NCBI GenBank assembly: GCA_937132035.1
Contig: CAKZOA010000141.1
Coordinates: forward strand, 1 to 46,613
Direction of reading: 5' to 3'
DNA length: 46,613 nt
Source of the DNA: an uncultured Desulfobulbaceae bacterium
Lineage (GTDB): Bacteria; Desulfobacterota; Desulfobulbia; Desulfobulbales; Desulfocapsaceae
A program made the translations under genes and the position numbers. Positions within the stretch are counted from its first letter, which is position 1. Each line of letters begins with the position of its first letter. Shown here piece by piece: positions 9,910 through 18,651 of the stretch. Under the pieces are notes generated by a model. It was not told where the DNA came from. It saw only the letters and a program-made list of their open reading frames with translations, and did no database searches.

Positions 9910-10941
9910 TCAGCAGGCGAGAGCCGCCGCCATTCTTATGGCCTCCACCATTGACTGCGGATTGGCACGTCCATCGCCAGCTTTGTCAAAGGCAGTGCCA
10001 TGGTCCACCGATGTACGGACAATGGGCAGACCGATAGTGACATTTACTCCGGCCATCTGCCCCCAGGTATCAGTGGCATCGTCATAGACAAAGCCGGAAA
10101 GCTTTGCCGGAATATGCCCCTGATCGTGATACATGACCACCACTGCATCATACATCCCCCCCTTCATTTTGCTGAAAACGGTATCTGCGGGCAACGGCCC
10201 CTCCACCTGAATCATCAGAGCCCTGGCCGCCTCCACCGCCGGCAGTATTTCTTGTTCATCCTCAGTGCCGAAGAGGCCACCCTCGCCGCAATGCGGATTG
10301 AGACCGGCAACGGCTATGCGGGGAAGGGGTATCCCCAGCAGTTTGAGTGTTTCATTGGTGAGTTGGATCACTTTTTCTATCCGCTCCTTTTTCACCCGGT
10401 CACAGGCTTCCCGCAGCGAGACATGGGTTGACACATGGGTTATGCGAAAACCTTTGTCGGCGAGCATCATGGCAAAATCGGCGGTTCCCGTCTTCTCTCC
10501 GTAAATCTCGGTATGCCCGGCATAATGGTATCCGGCCATGTTTATAGCCGCTTTGTTGATCGGTCCCGTTACCGTGCCGTCAATATCACCGGCCATTGCC
10601 AGCGCTATGGCCCGGTCGACATATTCAAAAGAAGCCCGGCCCTGTGTTGCTGTCACGGTTTTATGCCGCAGTTCACCGATAGGGATGTTTTTGAGATCAA
10701 GAACATCCAGCGAGCCATGACGAAAGAGACCATCGTCTGGTTGTTCACAGCTGTTGATCTCCATCGACAGTTTCGAAAAGGCAACCGCGTTTGCCATAAT
10801 GGTGGCATCGCCAATGATCAGTGGCCTGCACAAAGTGTAGATATCTTTCTCTGCCAGGGCCTTGGCGCATATTTCAGGGCCGATTCCTCCGGGGTCCCCC
10901 ATGCTAATGCCAAGAAGCGGAAGTTTTTTCGGATGTGCCAT
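9910..10941 (-). CDS. PdxA-family 4-phosphate dehydrogenase (likely PdxA2-type, acid-sugar catabolism)
   Basis: LGISMGDPGGIGPEI...GHTEIYGEKTG...NPHCGEGGLFGTEDE...YHDQGHIPAK. Confidence 0.93.
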   Translation of the reverse strand: MAHPKKLPLLGISMGDPGGIGPEICAKALAEKDIYTLCRPLIIGDATIMANAVAFSKLSMEINSCEQPDDGLFRHGSLDVLDLKNIPIGELRHKTVTATQGRASFEYVDRAIALAMAGDIDGTVTGPINKAAINMAGYHYAGHTEIYGEKTGTADFAMMLADKGFRITHVSTHVSLREACDRVKKERIEKVIQLTNETLKLLGIPLPRIAVAGLNPHCGEGGLFGTEDEQEILPAVEAARALMIQVEGPLPADTVFSKMKGGMYDAVVVMYHDQGHIPAKLSGFVYDDATDTWGQMAGVNVTIGLPIVRTSVDHGTAFDKAGDGRANPQSMVEAIRMAAALAC

Positions 10942-10950
10942 TCGTTACCT

Positions 10951-12225
10951 CTACTTGAGTTGTTGGATAAGCTCCAGCAGTGCATCGTCGCTGCCAAAGG
11001 CGCCGGCCTTGGTTACCACCGGCAGTCCATTATAATCCCCGCCGACAACCATCCCCAGTACCAGACCGGGAAGTATTTCCTCCTGCAGACATATGCCGTC
11101 AGCGGCTATATCGCCCAGTACGGCCTCGGCGGTATCCCCTCCGGAGAGAAAAAGACCATCGAAAACATCATCTTGAAGAACCGATGCCGCGCACCTGGCT
11201 ACAGCCGCTATCACCAGATTCGGCTCCACCTGCTGCGCCGCCTTCTCGGAAATAGGAGCCAGTGACATGACAATGCCGGAGGAGCTGCGGGCAAGATCGC
11301 TCCCACCGCTGCTCGACGACTCCACAGGGGCTCCTTCTTCTGCGAGGAGCTCTTCGGGCTGCAGAAGAATATGTGTCATATCCGCCTGCACCGTCAATCG
11401 CTCAACCTGTCTTTTCATGACCTGTGAGGCAGAACCGCAGACAAGAAGCCATCGGCGCACAGAAGGACGTCGGAAACCTTCTCTTTCTTGCCTGTCGGCG
11501 GCTGTCACCTCCACAACCGCCGAGGCGAGTCCGGCAGAACCAGCCAGCAGAATATGAGCCTTGTTCAATTGTCGGCGGGCAAGAAGAGCGATTGTCTGCA
11601 AGTGCTCTGTGCTGAGCGCATCGAAAACAAAGTGTCTGCAGCCGCGGCGAGTAAGCTGCCAAAGCCTTTTTTCGAGTTCACCAGGGCCACTGTCAATCCA
11701 GTCGAGACCAACATGTCCCACCTGAAAATCGCTCTGAGTGCCCAGCAGAACCGAGAGCCGCGACTCCTTTACCGGACAGAGCGGATCCCGGCCTATTTCC
11801 GTCTGGGCCACGGGCACCCCGGCAACCATATGTACATCGTCTCGCGTTGTTCTTCCCTGCACGGGAAGCGCCGGGGCGACAAAACTCATCTCCGCCCTGC
11901 TCTGCCGTAAAACTGCGTCTAGTTCCGCGCCGATATTACCCCGCAGGCAGGAATCTATCTTTTTATAGATCAGCGGAGGGAGATCACTGCCCACCCCGGC
12001 CAGGGCTGCAGTCACTCGCTCGGCGGCTTCCCCTGCCTCGACATGGCGCGAATTGGTAAAAATCGACAGCCCTCCGGCCATACCGTTCGCACAGGTGCGC
12101 GTTTCAGCAGCATAGTGTTTCAGAAACATCCTGCCGGCAATACGGCAAAACTGCACTCCGGTATCGGCACCGCCGGTGAGATCATCGGCGATAACAATGG
12201 CGTCGGGCATATTGGCCTTGGTCAT
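10951..12225 (-). CDS. four-carbon acid sugar kinase family protein (DUF1537)
   Basis: IVIADDLTGGADTGVQF at N-terminus, YKKIDSCLRGNIGAE, C-terminal LFLSGGDTAEAVL and KAGAFGSDDAL. Confidence 0.93.
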   Translation of the reverse strand: MTKANMPDAIVIADDLTGGADTGVQFCRIAGRMFLKHYAAETRTCANGMAGGLSIFTNSRHVEAGEAAERVTAALAGVGSDLPPLIYKKIDSCLRGNIGAELDAVLRQSRAEMSFVAPALPVQGRTTRDDVHMVAGVPVAQTEIGRDPLCPVKESRLSVLLGTQSDFQVGHVGLDWIDSGPGELEKRLWQLTRRGCRHFVFDALSTEHLQTIALLARRQLNKAHILLAGSAGLASAVVEVTAADRQEREGFRRPSVRRWLLVCGSASQVMKRQVERLTVQADMTHILLQPEELLAEEGAPVESSSSGGSDLARSSSGIVMSLAPISEKAAQQVEPNLVIAAVARCAASVLQDDVFDGLFLSGGDTAEAVLGDIAADGICLQEEILPGLVLGMVVGGDYNGLPVVTKAGAFGSDDALLELIQQLK

Positions 12226-13499
12226 CGCCGCATCTCTTCTGCCGGTAGCGGTAACATATCGGGCGCATGGGTGAGTACGGTTAACCTGGCATCTGCACCC
12301 TGCTGTTGAAAAGCTGAGTGTAGTGCTTCCTCGATGGTGTCGGCATGACTGAAACCCAGTAGCTCCTTGTCTTTTTGCGTTATGCCCGGTGAATACATAA
12401 TCACGGAAGCCTTCTCCCGGACCATGGCCCAGGCGGCAGCAAGGGCGGCTGCCACACCGTTTTTGATACGGCCCTGGCGGTATCCTGACTGAATATCAGC
12501 AGAGGACCAGGCCGTATATTCGAGAAGATCGGTATGTACCGGACTGACGCCTTCCGGCGCCGGTGTACAGACAATGATGGTTCCCCCCGGCCGAATCATG
12601 CGCTGGGCGGGATAGAGTGACTTGTGCGACTGCCAGAAGTCGAGGTCGCAGGGAAAAGAGTTGGCCAGCACGATATCTGGGATTTCGTGGTAGACCACAC
12701 CGTATATCTTCTTGGCAAGCTGCGTTCCTTTCTTGAAAGCCGCCCGTTTTTCACCGAAGAAGAGACCGACGACACCGCCGTGACTGTCCATTACCACGTT
12801 AAAAATTGTCTCCATGCCGACCATGTCAGCCATATCGTCCATATCGCGGCGCACCGGATTATCCTCGATGCCGAGAAAGGAGTCTCCCCCGCCTTTACAG
12901 GAGAGCAGGTGCGTTTCCGCAGTTGTTTGGGCGCTGCAGACCCCGGGCTGGATTATCTTGGAGGATCCGGAGTATCCTGGAATATGATGTGGGACGATTG
13001 CGCCCAGGCCGATGACGACGTCGGCTTCGGCCACCAGTCTGTTGACTGCCAGCGGTGTTCCCTGGCGCGAGCGACCGAGATCGAGCAGATTGACCGGATC
13101 CCGCCATTGGTGATTGACGACGTCAATACGTCTGTAGACCTGAGCACCGACCTTGTCCCGCATCTCTTCCTCACGCATATACCGGTGAGTGCCGAGGGCC
13201 ATAATGCAGCAGATGTTTTTATCGGGAACGCCGACGGCATTAAGACGGTCGAGCAGTGGCGGCAGAATTTTGTCGGCCGGGGTCATGCGAGTGTTGTCGT
13301 CACTGACGACGGTATCCGTCGGTCTGACCCATTCTCGCATGAGCGGCTGGCCGATTGGATTGTCGAGGGCATCGGCGATATGTTTTTCGAGATCGGTGAG
13401 GGCCTCTGAAGGTTGAGGTGAGAGGATCTCCGCTAAATTATCATTGTCCACCGTAAAGTTCAGGTCGGCACCGCCGAAAGGTATGTGTACATCAGCCAT
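12222..13499 (-). CDS. LarA-like nickel-pincer-dependent racemase/epimerase, copy 1
   Basis: IMALGTHRYM...PHHIPGYSGSSKIIQPGV...THLLS match LarA/DUF2088 active-site blocks. Confidence 0.88.
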   Translation of the reverse strand: MADVHIPFGGADLNFTVDNDNLAEILSPQPSEALTDLEKHIADALDNPIGQPLMREWVRPTDTVVSDDNTRMTPADKILPPLLDRLNAVGVPDKNICCIMALGTHRYMREEEMRDKVGAQVYRRIDVVNHQWRDPVNLLDLGRSRQGTPLAVNRLVAEADVVIGLGAIVPHHIPGYSGSSKIIQPGVCSAQTTAETHLLSCKGGGDSFLGIEDNPVRRDMDDMADMVGMETIFNVVMDSHGGVVGLFFGEKRAAFKKGTQLAKKIYGVVYHEIPDIVLANSFPCDLDFWQSHKSLYPAQRMIRPGGTIIVCTPAPEGVSPVHTDLLEYTAWSSADIQSGYRQGRIKNGVAAALAAAWAMVREKASVIMYSPGITQKDKELLGFSHADTIEEALHSAFQQQGADARLTVLTHAPDMLPLPAEEMRR

Positions 13500-13503
13500 G
13501 GGG

Positions 13504-14781
13504 TCAGTCTACATAGAGGTCGGGAATGAACATCACAATTTCAGGAACATAGGTCATAAGCACGAGAACACCTATCATGACAAGTAAAAACGGCATGATA
13601 TAGCGTATGATCTCCGAAAGCTGAATATTGGCAATGTTACATGAAATGAACAGACAGATTCCCAGGGGTGGTGTGAGCATGCCAATGGCCAGGGCGGTGA
13701 CCATGACTACGCCGAAGTGAACGGGATCTATGCCAAACTGTACTATTACCGGTAGGAAAACAGGTGTCAGGATAATCAGGGAAGCAGAAGTCTCCATGAA
13801 GGTACCAACAGCCAGCAGGCAGATCAAAATCAGCGAATAGAGAATCAGCGGCGAAGAGGTAAGGCTCACCAGGTAGGCAGCAACGTTCTGCGGCACCCGC
13901 TCGGCGGTGAGAATCCAACCGAAGATATTTGCCGTTGCAATCAGCAGCATAACCGTTGAGGTGGAAATGGCCGCTTTGGCAAAAATCCGTGGCAGATCAC
14001 GCAGTTTCAACTCCCGGTAAATGATAAAACCGACCAGGGCGCCATAGACGGCGGCCACCACAGCCGCCTCGGTAGGGGTGAATATACCGCCGAGAATACC
14101 GCCAAGGATTATAAGCGGCATCAGCAAGGCCCAGAAAGCGCCGACAAAGGTGGTAACAATTGCCTTGAAACCCTGAAAAGTATCGCGGGCGTAGCCGGCC
14201 CGTTTGGCCAGAAAATAACTGACGACTATGAGACTGCCACCGATGAGCGCCCCCGGTATGAAACCGCCGAGGAAGAGCTTGCCAATGGAAACGCCGCCAA
14301 CCACGCCATAGATAATCATTGGTATGGAGGGGGGAATGATAACGCCGATGGATCCACCGGCAGCCTGAACGGCGGCGGCAAATCCTTTATCATAGCCCTT
14401 GCGTATCATCGCCGGTATGGATACGGCGCCGACGGCGGCAGTATCGGCTGCTGCCGCACCGGAAATACCGGCAAAAAACATAGCGGCGACAACGGCCACC
14501 ATGGCCAGACCGCCGACGACGAAGCCGACAATGGCATGAGCGAAATCAAAGAGTCTGCGGGAAATGCCTCCGGCCTCCATGAGTTCTCCCGCCAGCATGA
14601 AAAAAGGGATGGCCATCAGAGGAAAAGAGTCGGTCCCGGTGAACAGTCTCTGGGCCGCCAGGGTCAGTGGCAGATTGGAGGCAAACTCCAGCGTGGCAAC
14701 CGAGGCCACACCGATGGAAAAGGCAATGGGAATGCCAATGATAAAGCAGACAATCAGGGAAAGAAACAGAAAGGCGGTCAT
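13504..14781 (-). CDS. TRAP transporter large permease (DctM)
   Basis: FPLMAIPFFMLAGELMEAGGISRRLFDFA...GGSIGVIIPPSIPMIIYG. Confidence 0.95.
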   Translation of the reverse strand: MTAFLFLSLIVCFIIGIPIAFSIGVASVATLEFASNLPLTLAAQRLFTGTDSFPLMAIPFFMLAGELMEAGGISRRLFDFAHAIVGFVVGGLAMVAVVAAMFFAGISGAAAADTAAVGAVSIPAMIRKGYDKGFAAAVQAAGGSIGVIIPPSIPMIIYGVVGGVSIGKLFLGGFIPGALIGGSLIVVSYFLAKRAGYARDTFQGFKAIVTTFVGAFWALLMPLIILGGILGGIFTPTEAAVVAAVYGALVGFIIYRELKLRDLPRIFAKAAISTSTVMLLIATANIFGWILTAERVPQNVAAYLVSLTSSPLILYSLILICLLAVGTFMETSASLIILTPVFLPVIVQFGIDPVHFGVVMVTALAIGMLTPPLGICLFISCNIANIQLSEIIRYIMPFLLVMIGVLVLMTYVPEIVMFIPDLYVD

Positions 14782-15272
14782 AATCGCACCTCCCTGTCAA
14801 GCGGCCGTCCCTGCATGGCGGAGATCATGACGCGGACAGAATTGATGAACATGAAGATCGACCCCACAGGAACCGCCATATAGGGATAGAGCATGGAGAT
14901 GTGCATGGAGGCCGACTCCTGGAACCTGATTATACCCAGGATCTTGAAGCCCCAATAAATTATCATGAGGAGAAACACTTGTATGATCAGATTGGCGACA
15001 ACCACGGTCCAGCGGTGCAGGGATGGCGGCAGCAGTTTTTCCATCAGGTCTATGCCCAGATGAACCTGATACCGGACGCCCGCTGCAGCGCCCATGAAGG
15101 AGATCCAGACGAAAAGATACCTGCCGGCCTCTTCGGACCAGGAAAGAGGATCGTTTAAAACAAAGCGGTACCATACCTGGGCTGTAATAACGACAACCAT
15201 CCCGGCCATCAGCAGAGCCAGAAACCAGTTGATGCAGCGATCCATGATTTCGAAAAACGGTGTGAGAAACAT
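14778..15272 (-). CDS. TRAP transporter small permease (DctQ)
   Basis: WSEEAGRYLFVWISFMGAAAGVR motif; start trimmed to MFLTPFFEIMDR after AGGAGG; 4-nt overlap with DctM. Confidence 0.92.
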   Translation of the reverse strand: MFLTPFFEIMDRCINWFLALLMAGMVVVITAQVWYRFVLNDPLSWSEEAGRYLFVWISFMGAAAGVRYQVHLGIDLMEKLLPPSLHRWTVVVANLIIQVFLLMIIYWGFKILGIIRFQESASMHISMLYPYMAVPVGSIFMFINSVRVMISAMQGRPLDREVRL

Positions 15273-15310
15273 CTGTCCTCCTGAAAACCTTCGAGAAAAG
15301 AGGGCAGTTC

Positions 15311-15338
15311 GACCCGACCGGGAAAAGCCGGCCGGGTC
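15311..15338 (-). other. stable intergenic hairpin between DctP and DctQ genes
   Basis: GACCCGACCGG-gaaaag-CCGGCCGGGTC; second inverted repeat GGTCCAG(15346-15352)/CTGGACC(15371-15377). Confidence 0.7.
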
Positions 15339-15402
15339 AGACCTGGGTCCAGCAGTACACAAGTCAACGCCTGGACCGGAGCATCAAAGAACGACAGGAC
15401 TC

Positions 15403-16410
15403 TTACATCGCCGCGGCCTTAGCTGCATCGATAAGCCGTTGTCCTTCTTCCTGGTCGCCGCCGCCAATCGCTTTGATCACGGAATCATTGGTATAGACCG
15501 GCGCGACTGCCTTGACAAAAGGTTCTTTATCCGGGTGGGTAACGACCATGCCTTCCTTGGCCAACGCCTGCTCAAGTTCCTGGTCGGCTTTGAGGGAAAG
15601 CTCACGCTCATATGTTTTGGCCTTGGCTGCGGCATCGGCGACGATTTTCTGGTGCTCGGGACTGAGGGTCTGCCAGGTGATTTCGCTGATCAGCATTACT
15701 GCCGGCGAATAGAAATGTCCGGTCATAGCCAGATATTTCTGTACCTCAAAGAACCGCGAGGAATGGATGACCGCCAGGGGGTTTTCCTGGGCGTCGACTA
15801 CTCCCTGTTCCAGAGCTGTGTAGAGTTCGCCGAAAGCCATCGGTGTGGGGCTGGCGCCCAGGGCTTTCATGGTCAGTATGAAAACATCGTCTTCCATTAC
15901 CCTGATCTTCAGTCCGTCCATATCACTCGGGGCATTTATCGGACGCTTGGAATTGGTGATATTACGGAAACCGTTTTCATACCAGCCCAAAGAGCGGATA
16001 CCGACTTTGACGAATTTGTCGGCGATCGATTGACCGATTTCGCCGTCGAGAACACGGTAGCATGACTCACGATCCTTGAACAGAAACGGCAGATTAAAGA
16101 GTTTGACCTGGGGAATGAAATTGCCCATCGGTCCAGTTGAAGTGAGGGTCATCTCCAGAGAGCCGAGCTGCAGACCTTCGACCATATCCCGCTCAGAACC
16201 AAGCTGGGCCGCCGGAAATACCTGGACTTCGATCTCACCGCCGCTTTCTTTGGCAACGATATCACCGAAGTACTCTGCGGCCTGATTATAGATATGACTC
16301 GGCTGTGTGGAAGTACCGAGTTTAATCACTGTCTTGGCATACCCTGTCGTCGAAACAGCAATAACTGCAAACAATGACGCTACTACAGTTGCCAACGCTT
16401 TCTTGCGCAT
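15403..16410 (-). CDS. TRAP transporter substrate-binding protein (DctP)
   Basis: Signal peptide MRKKALATVVASLFAVIAVSTTGYA; KLFNLPFLFKDRE, ITNSKRPINAPSDMDGLKIRVMED; GGAGG before the ATG at 16410. Confidence 0.95.
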   Translation of the reverse strand: MRKKALATVVASLFAVIAVSTTGYAKTVIKLGTSTQPSHIYNQAAEYFGDIVAKESGGEIEVQVFPAAQLGSERDMVEGLQLGSLEMTLTSTGPMGNFIPQVKLFNLPFLFKDRESCYRVLDGEIGQSIADKFVKVGIRSLGWYENGFRNITNSKRPINAPSDMDGLKIRVMEDDVFILTMKALGASPTPMAFGELYTALEQGVVDAQENPLAVIHSSRFFEVQKYLAMTGHFYSPAVMLISEITWQTLSPEHQKIVADAAAKAKTYERELSLKADQELEQALAKEGMVVTHPDKEPFVKAVAPVYTNDSVIKAIGGGDQEEGQRLIDAAKAAAM

Positions 16411-16488
16411 AACTTCCTCCTTCATTTGATTAAGCTACCTACACTTTCGCCAAACCGTCCCCGACGCGTGCCAAACGATGTACATCGT

Positions 16489-17787
16489 TTATGGTTCGAG
16501 AATTGGGAAGGTATTGGCACCCTGTGGCATTACCGTCACTTTCGGCATGTTTTTCCCACACTTCTCATACGCCATCTCAAGGGCTTCCTCAATGGAGGTC
16601 ACCCCCTGTATGCCCGCTTTTCGGGCAATGTCTACATTTTCCTCCTTGGTTACCATGATTATGGTGCCTTTGCTGCTGTATTCGATCTGTCGTACCGCTA
16701 CCCACCCGGAAATAAGAAAATCGGCTCGTACCGCCTTTTCCATGGCCAGGGGATTGGGAAAGTCAAACCAGTCGAAAAATTCACGAGGCTCCTGAATATC
16801 TGGACATTCCGCCAAAAGAATAACAACCCCTCCGGGTTTCATCGCATAGACCGCATTGTCAATGGTCTTCTGCGACTGGTATAGATTGATATCCTTGGGA
16901 TAGCCGCCGGTGGAGGCAATGACGATATCGGCCTGTTCCCTGATCGGTACCCCGAAAATGTCATCGACCATCTCCGTTGCTGCAAGCCAGGCGGAAACCC
17001 AGTTACCGGTAAAAATGCCGGTGATGTCGCCGTCCAGATTCGGCACGACGTTGACGATGAAGTCAGGTTGAATGAAAGCCGCCGCCTCCATCATATCTTC
17101 ATGGGCGGGATTACCACTGGTTTTCATGTTTGCCGCCAGAGGGCTCGAGCCTTCGCCGACATTTTTCTGCATAGCCCACATGTGGCACTGCTGGATGGTC
17201 TTCAAAGAAGCAACGCCCGGCATGACGCTCTTGCGTCCGCCACCGTAACCCACCATGTAATGATAGATTACCCCGCCGGTGAGAATAACTCTGTCGGCTC
17301 CAGCGACGATTGCGTTAATCGATACTTCCGTACCGCGGCTGGTCTTGCCGTAGTACACCATATTGTCACTGTCCCAGGCATCGTGGTTGAGTACCCTGAC
17401 GCGCCGACATATTTCTGTGGTGCATATTTCCTCAAGCTCAGCCTGGGTGTTCTGGCGATGGGCGCCAACGGCGATGAGTATGGTGATATCTTCCTCATTG
17501 ATTCCCGCTGCCACCAGATAGTCGATCAACACAGGTAATGTCTGGTTGTTGCGCTGCCAGCCGCGGGTTATGTCGCTGACGGTGATGGCCACCTTCTCTC
17601 CGGCGTTTACTATTTCCTTGAGCGGAGGGCAGTCGATCGGATGATCAAGGGCATGCAGATAGGCCTTTTTCAGATCCTCGGGAGGCCTGCGGTTCCTGCC
17701 CTGCAAATGATACAGCACCTGCTCTTTGAGTAGAGAGAAGGTTACTGCTTCTTTACCGATGTTGAGAGTAAAATCAACGTTTTCCAT
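16489..17787 (-). CDS. LarA-like nickel-pincer-dependent racemase/epimerase, copy 2
   Basis: LIAVGAHRQN...YHYMVGYGGGRKSVMPGVASLKTIQQCH matches LarA/DUF2088 active-site blocks. Confidence 0.9.
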   Translation of the reverse strand: MENVDFTLNIGKEAVTFSLLKEQVLYHLQGRNRRPPEDLKKAYLHALDHPIDCPPLKEIVNAGEKVAITVSDITRGWQRNNQTLPVLIDYLVAAGINEEDITILIAVGAHRQNTQAELEEICTTEICRRVRVLNHDAWDSDNMVYYGKTSRGTEVSINAIVAGADRVILTGGVIYHYMVGYGGGRKSVMPGVASLKTIQQCHMWAMQKNVGEGSSPLAANMKTSGNPAHEDMMEAAAFIQPDFIVNVVPNLDGDITGIFTGNWVSAWLAATEMVDDIFGVPIREQADIVIASTGGYPKDINLYQSQKTIDNAVYAMKPGGVVILLAECPDIQEPREFFDWFDFPNPLAMEKAVRADFLISGWVAVRQIEYSSKGTIIMVTKEENVDIARKAGIQGVTSIEEALEMAYEKCGKNMPKVTVMPQGANTFPILEP

Positions 17788-17823
17788 TTCCTGCTCCCAC
17801 CGACCGCAGATGGTCGATGCCTG

Positions 17824-18651
17824 TTAGAGTTTATTGGCCTCGCCGTCAATCATGCGATAGACATGTTCCTCACCGGGAAAAGCACCGGTTCGCACATCGT
17901 CTATATAGGCCTTGAAGATTTTGGAAAATTCCTCGGCCATGTTGCCGTAGCGTTTGACAAACTTAGGTGTAAAGGCCTGGAAGAGACCGAGAATGTCGGA
18001 GCAGATCATAACCTGTCCGTGACAGTCGCCGGCGCCTATGCCATATACCGGTATGGGAATTTCTCTGATGATAGCCTGGGTGACTTCCGGCGGGACTCCT
18101 TCGACCAGTACCGCAAAAGCCCCCGCTTCATACACCGCTCTGGCATCCTCAATAATGGCTCTGGCAGAATCAGCAGTCCGCCCCTGGGCACGGAATCCGC
18201 CCTGGGCAGAGGAGCTTTGCGGAGTGAGCCCGATATGGCCCATGACCAGCATACCGCCGTCGCTTATGGCCTTAATAATCGGTGCCACTCGTGTGCCGCC
18301 TTCGAGTTTGATACAGTCGACGCTGGCCTCCTTGTAGAAACGAACGGCATTGCGGCAGGCATCTTCAATGCCGCTTTGATAGGCACCGAACGGCATATCC
18401 CCGATAATAAATGTATTTGCGGCACCGCGGCGTACCGCTTCGGTATGGTAAATACACTGATCCATGGTCACCGGCACCGTGCCGGCATACCCGTAGACAG
18501 CCATGCCAAGGCTGTCGCCAACCAGCAGCATATCCATTCCCGCTTCTTCGGCGAGTTGCGCCGTGGTGAAGTCATATGCAGTGAGCCATACCGCCTTCTC
18601 ATCTTTGTCTCTCATTTCCTGGAGATCAAACCGCGTCAGTTTCTTTTTCAA
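17824..18651 (-). CDS. PanB-family ketopantoate hydroxymethyltransferase (possibly repurposed)
   Basis: LLVGDSLGMAVYGY, GHIGLTPQSSSAQGGFRAQGR, EGVPPEV, GIGAGDCHGQV; 4-nt overlap with the upstream DeoR gene. Confidence 0.92.
   Translation of the reverse strand: MKKKLTRFDLQEMRDKDEKAVWLTAYDFTTAQLAEEAGMDMLLVGDSLGMAVYGYAGTVPVTMDQCIYHTEAVRRGAANTFIIGDMPFGAYQSGIEDACRNAVRFYKEASVDCIKLEGGTRVAPIIKAISDGGMLVMGHIGLTPQSSSAQGGFRAQGRTADSARAIIEDARAVYEAGAFAVLVEGVPPEVTQAIIREIPIPVYGIGAGDCHGQVMICSDILGLFQAFTPKFVKRYGNMAEEFSKIFKAYIDDVRTGAFPGEEHVYRMIDGEANKL

Noticed and set aside
9910-10941. PdxA as a vitamin B6 biosynthesis gene
   Set aside because: It is directly coupled to a DUF1537 kinase, the known PdxA2 acid-sugar context; pdxJ is not nearby.
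10435-11265. 276-aa plus-strand ORF
   Set aside because: Antisense to the PdxA-like and DUF1537 genes.
12624-13409. 261-aa plus-strand ORF
   Set aside because: Antisense to the LarA-like gene.
15094-16065. 323-aa plus-strand ORF
   Set aside because: Antisense to TRAP dctP/dctQ; shadow ORF.
17824-18651. Reading the cluster as a pantothenate/valine biosynthesis operon (panB + ilvD)
   Set aside because: A DeoR regulator, TRAP importer, two LarA-like genes, DUF1537 kinase and PdxA2-like gene point to catabolism; panC, panD, ilvC and ilvE are absent. Not excluded until genome-wide copy numbers are known.
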